Assembly: GCA_032718475.1 (NCBI GenBank)
Contig: JAUCBJ010008283.1
Span: 1 to 60,633, forward strand
Reading direction: 5' to 3'
From: Nemertoderma westbladi
Lineage: Eukaryota > Xenacoelomorpha > Nemertodermatida > Nemertodermatidae
DNA: 60,633 nt
In this document: piece after piece, positions 1 to 10,215 of the stretch
Layout: every line of letters begins with the position of its first letter
How positions within the stretch are numbered: position 1 is the stretch's first letter
Translations under genes and position numbers: made by a program
The notes under the pieces: model-generated
Database searches by the model: none
Told to the model about the DNA's origin: nothing
The model's input: only the letters and a program-made list of their open reading frames with translations

Positions 1-165
1 AAAAAAAAAAAAAAAAATGGTAAAGATTAACCAGATTTAGCAATCAATTTGGTGTTACACCTTTATTGGTGTCGTTACGGAATTACAAACCAGATCGTTA
101 CGGAATTTCGTGCGAATGTGAGAAGTTATTGAACTGGGATAATTGTCATCGTGATATACATACAA

Positions 166-275
166 CACCATGCCCCGGAATATAGTGTCGCAATTCAATG
201 ACACGACAAGTGTTGGGGGGGGGGGGGGGGGGGGGGTCGTGTCATTGAATTACGCACTATATTCCGGACATGGTG
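166..275. repeat. Foldback hairpin with a poly-G loop
   Basis: Two arms of about 40 bases (166-207 and 236-275) are near-perfect reverse complements; the left arm contains ggaatatagtg and the right arm cactatattcc. The loop contains a run of 22 G (215-236). It could be a small foldback element or a single hairpin. No coding sequence is present. Bases 1-165 and 276-433 hold nothing else recognisable, apart from a leading A-run and a second short G-run near 360. Confidence 0.8.
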
Positions 276-433
276 TATAAAAATGGCAATATAATACAAT
301 ACTTTGAATGCCAATGTTAGAGGTAACTATAGAAAATAACAGTTAGTATTCTGGGTAAAGGGGGGGGGGGGGTGGTGGTACTGTATATCAATGATAATCA
401 TAAGGTTTCTATGCATTGTATATTGAATACAAA

Positions 434-1718
434 ACTAACGTCTCGCAGTGTACCAGTCTACACCAACACTAACGTCTCGCTGTGTACCAGTCTACACGTC
501 ACGCAATGTACCAGTCTACACCAACACTAACGTCGTGCAGTGTACCAGTCTACACCAACACTAATGTCTCGCTGTGTACCAGTTTAAACCAACACTAAAG
601 TCTCGCAGTGTACCAGTCTACACCAACACTAATGTCTCGCTGTGTACCAGTCTAAACCAACACTAACGTCTCGCTGTGTACCAGTCTACACGTCACGCAA
701 TGTACCAGTCTACACCAACACTAACGTCGTGCAGTGTACCAGTCTACACCAACACTAACGTCACGCAGTGTACCAGTCTACGCCAACACTAACGTCTCGC
801 AGTGTACCAGTCTACACAAACACTAACGTCTCGCAGTGTACCAGTCTACACCAACACTAACGTCTCGCAGTGTACCAGTCTACACCAACACTAACGTCTC
901 GCAGTGTACCAGTCTACACCAACACTAACGTCTCGCTGTGTACCAGTCTACACCAACACTAACGTCTCGCTGTGTACCAGTCTACACCAACACTAAAGTC
1001 TCGCAGTGTACCAGTCTACACCAACACTAGCGTCTCGCTGTGTACCAGTCTACACCAACACTAACGTCTCGCAGTGTACCAGTCTACACCAACACTAACG
1101 TCTCGCAGTGTACCAGTCTACACCAACACTAACGTCTCGCTGTGTACCAGTCTACACCAACACTAAAGTCTCGCAGTGTACCAGTCTACACCAACACTAA
1201 CGTCTCGCAGTGTACCAGTCTACACCAACACTAATGTCTCGCTGTGTACCAGTCTACACCAACACTAACGTCTCGCAGTGTACCAGTCTACACCAACACT
1301 AACGTCTCGCTGTGTACCAGTCTACACCAACACTAACGTCTCGCAGTGTACCAGTCTACACCAACACTAACGTCTCGCTGTGTACAAGTCTACACCAACA
1401 CTAACGTCTCGCAGTGTACCAGTCTACACCAACACTAACGTCTCGCTGTGTACCAGTCTACACCAACACTAACGTCTCGCTGTGTACCAGTCTACACGTC
1501 ACGCAATGTACCAGTCTACACCAACACTATCGTCGTGCAGTGTACCAGTCTACACCAACACTAATGTCTCGCTGTGTACCAGTCTACACCAACACTAATG
1601 TCTCGCTGTGTACCAGTCTCCACCAACACTAACGTCTCGCTGTGTACCAGTCTACACCAAAACTAACGTCTCGCTGTGTACCAGTCTACACCAACACTAA
1701 CGTCTCGTTGTGTACAAG
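434..1718. repeat. Minisatellite, 34-bp unit, about 38 copies
   Basis: The unit contains gtaccagtctacaccaac followed by actaacgtctcgcagt. Most units differ by single substitutions, such as cgcagt versus cgctgt. A shortened variant block carrying tacacgtcacgcaatg recurs near 493, 690 and 1493 in the same local order, showing that multi-unit blocks were copied. The 34-bp period is not a multiple of three, so short open frames here are not genes. Confidence 0.95.
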
Positions 1719-3448
1719 CTACTTAGTGTGCTATCATTGGCTTGAAATGTATATTCATGTTGGATAACATTGGCTTGAAATGTATATTCATGTTGGCGTT
1801 GGCCCCGTGTCATGGTATATCTTTGACCATACTGCCTACAATACTGCCGACTTGCTAATAATATTCAACAAATGTGGCGCAACCGCCACATATTGTCTAC
1901 TTGTGGTAACCTAATAGAAATAGTATTATTTATTAGGACCAAATTAACCACTTTCTGATGTTATGTGCCCTTACTCTATTATTTTAAGCGTTATGTGCGT
2001 CGATATTAATGATTTTATTTATGGCAATATTATAGCGCCGGGGACATCCCGGATTTTAATATATATATAATGTAACCGCTGTATTCCCAGCGGTTAGAAG
2101 AAGATAATAATTTAGAATTTGAATATCACATGTTGCGTAGTATAAAAGCTATTTTAAAAATGTCATGTTTTCGTTACGGAATTCCGAAATTCGCAATAGC
2201 TTTTTGTTATTTTTTCAAGCGAAGTTGATTGCTTTTTAGAAAATCAATATAAACATATTTCTCAACTACAACCGAGGTTGAACCATCACTCACACAGTCA
2301 ATTAGACAGACTAGGATTAATGATATTTATAATGTCTGTATTTTTGCCTTAATTGTAGGCAAAATTCGCACAGCGATTTTGGAAGATGTAAAAAAATGTC
2401 CAGTCAATTTCAACTTGCAAGTAGGAGCCCACACAAAGCGGAATTTGCTTCTAATTTCTCATTTCAGATACTTTAGGATGTTAGGCATGAGATCCAATCA
2501 TTAAAAAGATTATCTGCGAATGTTTTTTATGAGCCCCTATGTCGTGAAATTCATGTACTGTGGGGCGAGCCACGAAGTCAGCGAAGCCTTAGCATAAGGG
2601 TACCATTAACGAGTTGTCTGTCGTCCTCTGTCGTCGTCGTTGTCATCGTAAATTTTTAATCGTTAATAACTCGGTTCTTCCTTGATGAAATTAAACGAAA
2701 CTTGGTACGTATGTAGTTCGGAAAAAGTTTAGAAAGAATCTCAAGTTTGGTCAAAAACGAACAAACGCAACGAGTCTACAGTGGATACGAGTATCCTTCT
2801 GCCATAAATCAGCAGTTACTCTCACAGTTTCGAGACTTTACACAGTTATAAAGGTCGTTAGTCTCCGTTTAGGGAAATTATCTTAAGACAAAACAGGACG
2901 AGCGCAACGAGGCTAATGAAGGAGAAAGGTACTGTAAAACTTAAAATGTCATACTTAACTTAAGTAGCCCTAGTTAGAAGGTTTACAAATGACATTTAAT
3001 GTGTGTAAGGGCAAACTGAAATGGATCTCTATTTTTACAACTAGTTTATCACAAAATAATAGCATCGCCTTCACTCATACAAATTTTAGGAAAGACAGTT
3101 TTCGTATATCTAATAGAGATTAGTATAATGTACTTTCTAATGTAGGCTCTCGTGCTGCGCGAACGTTTATAAATCGCCTAAAAAACTGTAAAAATATTTA
3201 CTTAATTATAGAAAGGGATGCGGTAGCTAATATGTAGTAAATGTAAAAACTTAAAGTTAATACTGTCGGTTTGAGTTACGAATCTGTGTATAGGTTCATG
3301 TTAGTGATATGTGCGTTGTGGATAAACAAACTGTATTAAATTTATTAAACTTAATTTATCAAACTGTATTAAACTAAATGGAAATTTAGGGATGTTTGAA
3401 AGGATTTCTATTTAGAACACAACAATCAAACAGCAGGAACTGCTGGCA
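1719..3448. other. No gene seen
   Basis: AT-rich sequence with stops in all frames. The only structure noticed is a 29-bp direct duplication at about 1736-1795, containing cattggcttgaaatgtat twice, and a short TA run near 2061. Host intron or intergenic DNA cannot be told apart here. Confidence 0.5.
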
Positions 3449-4192
3449 GGCCGCTGCCCCATCTTTGACTCCCAGGCCGCTGCCCCATCTTATACTCCCA
3501 TGCCACTGCCCCATCTTCGACTCCCATGCCGCTGCCCATTCTTCGACTCCCATGCCGATGCCCCATCTTCGACTCCCATGCCGCTGCCCCATCTTCTGCT
3601 CCCAGGCCGCTGCCCCATCTTCGACTCCCAGGCCACTGCCCCATCTTTGACTCGCAGGCTGCTGCCCCATCTTCGACTCCCAGGCCGCTGCCCCATCTTC
3701 GACTCCCAGGCCACTGCCCCATCTTTGACTCGCAGGCTGCTGCCCCATCTTCGACTCCCAGGCCGCTGCCCCATCTTCGACTCACAGGCCGCTGCCCCAT
3801 CTTCGACTCCCAGCCCGCTGCCCTATCTTCGACTACCATACCGCTGCCCCATCTTCGACTCCCAGGCCGCTGTCCCATCTTCGACTCCCAGGCCGCTGCC
3901 CCATCTTCGATTCCCAGGCCGCTGCCCCATCTTCGACACCCAGGCCGCTGCCCCATCTTCGACTCCCAGGTCGCTGCCCCATCTTCGACTCCCAGGCCTC
4001 TGCCCCATCTTCGACTCCCAGGCCTCTGCCCCATCTTCGACTCCCAGGCCGCTGCCCCATCTTGGACTCCCAGGCTTCTGCCACATCTTCGACTCCCAGG
4101 CCTCTGCCCCATCTTCGACTCTCAGGCTGCTCCCCCATCTTCGACTCCCAGGCCACTGCCCCATCTTCAACTCCCAGGCCGCTGCGCCACTT
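3449..4192. repeat. Minisatellite, 26-bp unit, about 28 copies
   Basis: The unit core is catcttcgactcccaggc followed by cgctgccc. Because 26 is not divisible by three, every frame cycles through the same peptides, giving overlapping open frames of 120 to 233 codons on both strands. These are by-products of the repeat lacking stops, not proteins. Confidence 0.95.
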
Positions 4193-5077
4193 AACTCTTG
4201 AAAGAACTTTGTACATTGAAAATAACAAAAAAACTGTAAGACAAACACTTTAATCTATTACCTGATAGACTTTGGCCTGAGAAGCCTGTAAATCTTTTAA
4301 AATGTAAAAGACTGCTATTGGTCTTTTGTAAAAAAAAAGAAGATAAACTTGAGCGCTGAAAATACATTTTGACTTTGGTTGTTCAGCTCAATAATTAATC
4401 TGCTGTGTCGAGATTGGTGAATTCTAGAGTTAATTATCACCTCTTGTCATGTGTTGTTTTTACAGAGTTTTATAAAGAATCTGTTTCCCGTAGGCCTTGT
4501 GTGACTTAACTTCTTTTGTTACGGGTTCAAGAGTTCCCGGTGGAATCACTTGTTAGTTCTTGATTAAAGAGATACCTTCGCTTCTCTGCAGTTTCTAACC
4601 AGTGAATTTTATCTGTCTAGACCAACCTATAGAATCTGTTTATTGGTAGTGCCCGAATGGATTCTTACTCTGAATGAATATTGCTCTGCTATCCGTCAAC
4701 AACTGCATGAATAAAGGCCCATTTATACTCGGGCGTACGAGAATGTTGCACGGCGGCCGTGAGGTCAACGTACCCAACGACCCAAAGCTTATCAAATTTC
4801 ACATATACGTATACCGGTACACTCGGCATGAAAAATGGTGTTACTTTGCCTTATATTTTACAAAATAATAATGAAATTCTTGCTATTATTATTATTAATT
4901 ATATTCATACTCCCAGTTGCGGGGTACAGATACCGGTAATAGATTCGAATACAAGAATATAGTATATATATATATATATAGCACAAACAAGACCTACTGT
5001 AAAATATAGATAGAGGAATAATAAATATGTAATACTATACATAAGAGTACTTTTCAGGCCCACGTATATATATATAT
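4193..5077. other. No gene seen; TA microsatellite at LINE tail
   Basis: Unannotated AT-rich sequence. A TA repeat at about 4963-4980 and another near 5065 lie just past the stop of the LINE remnant at 5078 (read on the - strand). They may be its simple-sequence 3' tail. Confidence 0.45.
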
Positions 5078-5833
5078 TTAATTTACACAAACATTAATAA
5101 AAATTTGTTCTAACTCATACTGGGTGAAACCAGGTATCTCGATTAAATTATACCTACAGTCTACAATTTCCCTACAAATGTTAATATCCGACACACGAGA
5201 ATCATCTACGTACCACCTAAATTTATTACACAATTTAACTGTTAGATTAGATAAGCAACCATTATTACAAGTACGTGATATCTGTCTTAAATTTTTACCT
5301 GAAACCGACCTACAGTCAAAAAATGACAGATTGGCTAGAAAACGAATCGATGGTTTGGAACTATGTAACAGCTTATTAGCGAACTGTACAAATCTACCAC
5401 ACACCATTGAAAACGGATATGAGAAATGCACCAAACCTTCCACAATATAGCGATGTGCATTAACCGGTAAACCCCAAACTAATCTAGTGTTAATGTTCCA
5501 TGATTTAATAATGCGTTGAGCTTCATTAGACCATAGATCCCATAGTTGGCTGCCATAGAAATCTGTGGCATATATACGTTGAAGTTCACTGATACAAGAA
5601 GGATGAGCAAAGCCAAACTCTTGTCTCAGCGAACTCAATTTACCAATAAATTGTCCCCGCTTATATAAAATATCAAACGAACTTGCACCAGAATAATGTA
5701 AAATGTTTCCTAAATATTTAGCTTGTTGTACCCATGGTAGGTCGCGGCTATATAATTTAACACAAACTGAAGGTTCTACCCATACTCTATTAAACGGTAT
5801 ACACTTAGATTTGCTCTTTCTCGGGTCGGGATC
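5078..5833 (-). pseudogene. LINE reverse transcriptase, C-terminal part (split copy, 3' half)
   Basis: Read on the - strand from 5833 this continues without loss the LINE protein that stops at 16741. The first residues after the break (PRKSK) continue the FSTD segment typical of LINE reverse transcriptases. The C-terminal part contains KYLGNILHYSG and FYGSQLWDLW and ends at a stop at 5078. The two halves were separated by insertion of the BEL/Pao element at GGATC. The longest ATG-initiated part covers 186 residues (5638-5078), but the true frame runs from the break. The C-terminal region is otherwise open, so the element was intact here until the insertion. Confidence 0.85.
5829..5833. other. 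Target-site duplication, left copy
   Basis: ggatc directly before the TGTTCG start of the left LTR. It matches the copy at 16736-16740 and corresponds to LINE coding sequence present once before insertion. Confidence 0.95.
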
Positions 5834-7063
5834 TGTTCGCGCTTTTGAAGACCTTTAGCAGTTTAACCTGCCAAAATTTATATGTCTTTTAGTTAATTAA
5901 CACACCTTTAGCATACGACAATATTTTATGCTAATAAACAAAACATTAGCCGAAGCCAGCCCATGCGCGATCATTCACCCGATGGATCTACACCCGGGAG
6001 GCTGAATTCGGATGCTTAGATTTTATTATTGCAGTGTAAGGTTGCAGTGTAAGCCTACTGTATTATTCGATTGATCGCTAATATGTAATTTCTGACAGAT
6101 ATTATTAACTTTCGGGAAATATTAACAGTTCCTTTAGGACGTGGCGCTCTATCTATTTAAACAGAGCTAGGACTTATACTAAACGCAACGATAAGGCTTA
6201 TGATTAAAGTATAAGTCGCATTCTTTAGGAAATGCTTTGTTACCAGTCACATCACACTCACAATTATGCACACTATTCTGCCGACCGTCAGTATATTTGA
6301 TCACACATAAAGAGAATAGCAATTGACTCAGGTAGTGTCTACTAAATAACATTAGATTCAATACACACCACATTGATATAAATCGCAATTGTTATATATA
6401 GCCCGCCTCTCTAACCTGTAGTGTATCAAGAAAATTGGGAATTTTGGGTGATTTATCCGTATTCTCCAAAGAGCAATATTTCCATCAACAAATAGATACA
6501 ATTAATAACTGACGGTAAATAGCAGTACAAACAATATGATTAGTGCAGTTAAATTAAGTGAGGTAACACCGCCGGTAACAGTTATACTTTCTATAATCTA
6601 AGCAGTTTTACTAGAGTTCTTAGAGCCGGTGTTTCTGGCTTAGACAGCAATAACAACAAAGTATCAAGTAAAAACAGTAAGACTGAACACTCTCCTTATG
6701 ATCGGCCGAAAAGCTACACGTCGACAGGAAAAATCGCTCTGATTGGCTCAAGCCAAACAAAGAACCATGCATCCAATGGCTGTTTCCATGTCAGCAACCA
6801 GCTGTTAGATGTCGTAATATGAATCATCACGGCTAAGCTGTGAAAGGTAGTTGGTACATTACAGGTTTTTTGCCTTACCATGTCCGCCAAAACACGTATA
6901 TAGCAGAATGACTTTTATGTCCGTTAAAACACCTGTAACGGTACCTTGCGGGCGAGGGGAATATATATACAGTTAGAGAACCTTTTTAGAGTATTCCAGC
7001 GCCTGGGGGGAAACTGGATTGCGAAGCAAAAGGGGCCAGTTATATCCCACAGAAGCTTTTACA
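5834..7063 (-). repeat. Long terminal repeat, left (3' LTR of the element)
   Basis: 1230 bp, starting tgttcgcgcttttg and ending gaagcttttaca on the + strand. It is offset by exactly 9672 bases from the right LTR and no mismatch was seen where lines were compared. A 69-codon open frame inside (6179-6388) occurs identically in both LTRs; nothing suggests it is a gene. Confidence 0.96.
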
Positions 7064-7085
7064 CCGCTCCCAGAAAATGGGATTT
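7064..7085 (-). promoter_or_regulatory. Candidate polypurine tract
   Basis: On the coding strand, tctgggagcgg directly precedes the 3' LTR start tgtaaaag. Position and purine content fit a plus-strand primer tract, but it is short and includes a C. Confidence 0.5.
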
Positions 7086-7141
7086 GAGTCTATAAATATA
7101 CAAAAATCACAGTTTCTAATATACGTAAATACTCTAAACAG

Positions 7142-8305
7142 TTAGTCTTTCTTGCGCGGACGGCGTTTACGCAGTTTTTTAAAGCTAGCAAGAGTCCTTT
7201 TCTCTTTGGGGCGAGCCACTTTACGAGGAGGGCTATAACTCCTGGGTGAAGGGTGCAATATGATTGCATCAGAAGGTATGGGATTGCGATCGGTATATCC
7301 GCCGGTCGAAGTACCGGGTTGATTGACATCAACGTCCGGGGAGAGGGGTCTAACGGCTTTGAGAGCTCGTTTCAAGACAGCCGCTCTTACGGGTCCTTTA
7401 CGAGTGGTCTGAACGAGGGCCGTGGGTGGACCATAGGCAGTTAGAAACTTCCTTGGTTTAATGGTTTTTTCCAACTCGCGTTCGCGGGCTCTGTACTCGT
7501 AAGGCCGTCGATATACTTCCTGTAACTCAGGGTGTGAGTTGACAAATAAGTCTCCATAGGCCGGATCTTGACGGATAAAGTTTATTAAGTTATACGAATT
7601 GATGTCACTCGGATTAATGCTCCTGAGGAATTTGCATACATATTTGGTTGAAATACATTCTCCAACGCGCTTCAATAGTTCATAACTTGATATGCGTGAT
7701 TTCTGTTCAACCGAAGCGAATAGATAAGGATGTAACGCATAAACTCCTTCGTAAGCGCGTCCGGGATAATAGCGATGGCGCGAATCACAATATAAATCAG
7801 TGTTCGCTTCCCAAGCTCTGATGTAACGTAGTGTGATCATTTCATCTACGCTTTCCAAATCGTGATTAAAAGGGCAATCGAAACTGGCATGTCCCTTTAG
7901 TTGACAATGGTGACATTGAGTCATAAATTGAGGGCAAACCGCAAAAATGTGCAAATTATTAAATCTGCAATACGCGCAATAAATTTCCATCGCCGGTTGT
8001 TCGTGGAAATAGGAACAGCGGACGTTTGTGTCCATGGGCGTAACATGGTCTCTCGATGCGCATAACCGACAACGTTGCCGAGAAACATAGTTGGCATGGC
8101 GATAATCGTACGCAGTGAGACACTGTGGACCTTGATACCATTCTAGGATGTAATCGTTGTCGCTGTTCCGAGCGCGATAGGCTGAATCTCCTCAGATTCT
8201 AGGCATATTGGTTCGTCTTCCCAGTCTGTTACGAATAGAATTTTCGTGATCTATTCTCGGTTTATCGTTACGACTCCGCTGGGTATGATATTTAAATAGA
8301 ACCAT
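7142..8305 (-). pseudogene. Accessory ORF B of the BEL/Pao element, Cys-rich and basic, one in-frame TGA
   Basis: The frame is open from an ATG at 8305 to the stop at 7142, about 386 codons, apart from one TGA at 8192-8194. The longest uninterrupted ATG segment is 297 residues (8035-7142). Cysteine pairs resembling zinc-binding sites are visible: CRLC before the internal ATG, then CAYC, CHHCQLKGHASFDC and a following NH. The C-terminus is rich in Ser-Pro and Lys/Arg (KLRKRRPRKKD), suggesting nucleic-acid binding or nuclear localisation. The start overlaps the end of ORF A by 14 nt in another frame. It occupies the env position, but no signal peptide or membrane segment is visible, so it is not a typical envelope. 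I recognise no family. The TGA could be a recent mutation, readthrough, or a boundary between two proteins. Confidence 0.6.
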
Positions 8306-8591
8306 TTCCCTTTAGGGTGTCTACATCGTCCGTATCATGTAAATCGATAGGATGGCCGGTAGTTAAGAAGTCCATATACGTACCATTACGATGCGTATAG
8401 CGAGCGGTTAATTTTCGATAGTCCAATTCACGCGTAAGTTGCTCTTGGGACATCGGCGGTTCGATATAACGACCATCGTCCTCCGTAATAGTCGGATCGG
8501 CTTCACCGCGTATCAAGCTATCCACAAACGCTTGTAAAGGTAGAGTATATCGCTCTCTAATACCAAGGTCATCTTCTATTAATTCCGCCAT
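8292..8591 (-). CDS. Accessory ORF A of the BEL/Pao element, small acidic protein
   Basis: 99 residues beginning MAELIEDDLGIRERY, acidic and without membrane segments or cysteines. No family was recognised. On the coding strand the ATG lies about 10 nt after a good acceptor-like site (aataaactcag) preceded by a TACTAAT branch-point-like motif, which would suit translation from a spliced subgenomic RNA. Its 3' end overlaps the ATG of ORF B. The ORF is intact. Whether it is translated is unknown; the overlap with ORF B and its position between gag-pro and the LTR argue against chance. Confidence 0.55.
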   Translation of the reverse strand: MAELIEDDLGIRERYTLPLQAFVDSLIRGEADPTITEDDGRYIEPPMSQEQLTRELDYRKLTARYTHRNGTYMDFLTTGHPIDLHDTDDVDTLKGNGSI

Positions 8592-10215
8592 ATCTGCTAT
8601 CTGAGTTTATTAATATTAGTATGAGTCAATATTTAGGCAAGCGGGCGTCGCTGCCTACTAGTCTTTGACCCCGGACAGTGGGTTTCTCAGCGCCGATGTA
8701 CCGTTGTCGCGGTGTTTGCGCCAACATGTAGCAACAGCACGACAACGATAATCGACACAAGTCCCACCACTGTCCGTCCCAAAGGCTTGAATCCACTTGA
8801 GGTTATCTCGGTAGAGTTAGGGCTATTTTACAATTGCGATTAGCTACTGTAAACACACTTTAGTAGTAACATTCACCTATAAACGCACAAATTCCATACA
8901 ATGATTACTTACTGCACACATGCATGCCATTTGTCCGTTAGTCAGTGTCTTCCAGAATGTCACGTTATTACTATGTATCCTTGGATACTAATAGTGCGCT
9001 AGGTATACTCTTATGCTACGCAATGGGGCAAGCTTTTATTTGTCCTTTAACTTGTTTCTAATTCTAGCGTGGGTGTTGCCATGGTGACATTATGGAAAAC
9101 TAGCGGTAGAATTAGGGCAATCCTCATGCATACAGATCTGGGATGTTATTTAATAGTAATTCTTTAATTGTCAATATCCTCTTTATGCATGATTTTATAA
9201 ATTTTATCGGCTATTGACTATATGTTGGAGATTCTCACACTCTAGTACACTCAATATGAATCTCCGCTCCCATGATCTATTAATTACTGGAATTTTGGGA
9301 ATATTATAAATTGTACAAAATGACAATTTATGAAATTCATTTGAATATGAATTTAAATTTATTCCCGTGAATTTCATTATTTGATATTAAATCGACACAA
9401 ATTTTATTCCAGAGCATATCTGTGGGCTTAGGATCCTCAATTCTATAAAATAGTCCTTCTAAGAATATCGGTAAATACCGCGATATCTCAATTGACTAGA
9501 AATTTTAAAGGATCGGGATTTTGCAGATTTTAATAAAATATTAAATTAATATTTAGGATGGGCACCGATTTATTCCAGAACTTGTCTGGGGACGCCAACC
9601 ACTGATTCTAGAATCTGTCTTTCAAGTGTATCGGTGGGTGCCACGATATCTTAATCGACTAGAATTACAGATGGTCAAAAATTTAACAGATTTATTTGCG
9701 ATTGACGCTACTGTTAGAGGGACATCACGCTACTATATGTATTATTTGTTATAAGGTAGAAGAGCAATATCGCACGAAGCAATGTCAGTGTGAAGAGGCA
9801 AGTCGTTTCCAAGGTCTACCCAGAGCTTGGTTTAGCCGAGACACGAGGATCTGAACTTTGCATTCCTAATACTCTGCCTACCAATAATACTTAAATATAG
9901 TAGTGGCTTTATTGTACTTTAATAAGTACGGACATTTCATCTTACTGTAGTCACGTATTTATAATATGATACGGACAGTAAGGAAAGAGAAAAAATAATT
10001 ATTTCTCGCCGTCGCACTAAATATATATTATAAATAATTACGTACGTAATAAACACTAATATATTGCACTAATCTACTAAATAATCCCTAAAATAACATT
10101 CTACCAAATAAAATTAAAGAAAACGATTATAATAATATTACATAATAATACATACATAAATATAAAATAAAAACAAATATAAAATGATATAGTCACACAC
10201 CCACTCCATATGTTA
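8592..10215 (-). other. Non-coding spacer inside the BEL/Pao element
   Basis: 1.6 kb between the gag-protease stop and ORF A without a long open frame. It contains a diverged tandem duplication of about 165 bp (roughly 9395-9545 and 9560-9710; shared parts include ttattccaga, tctgtgggc/tctgggga and cgatatct). This is where pol would be expected; no RT or integrase motif was found in it. Confidence 0.6.

Noticed and set aside
434-1718. Possible CRISPR array
   Set aside because: The repeats are head-to-tail without unique spacers, in an animal genome; the same holds for the other arrays here.
3386-4248. Overlapping frames with GSRRWGSGLGVEDG or PLPHLRLPGRCP repeats
   Set aside because: 26-bp minisatellite; all frames cycle through the same peptides.
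6179-6388. 69-codon frame, also at 15851-16060
   Set aside because: Lies wholly in both LTRs; duplication is explained by the LTR pair and the peptide has no features of a gene product.
7142-8305. Envelope gene of the LTR element
   Set aside because: Position fits, but there is no signal peptide, no membrane anchor and no fusion-type segment; the tail is basic and Cys-rich instead.
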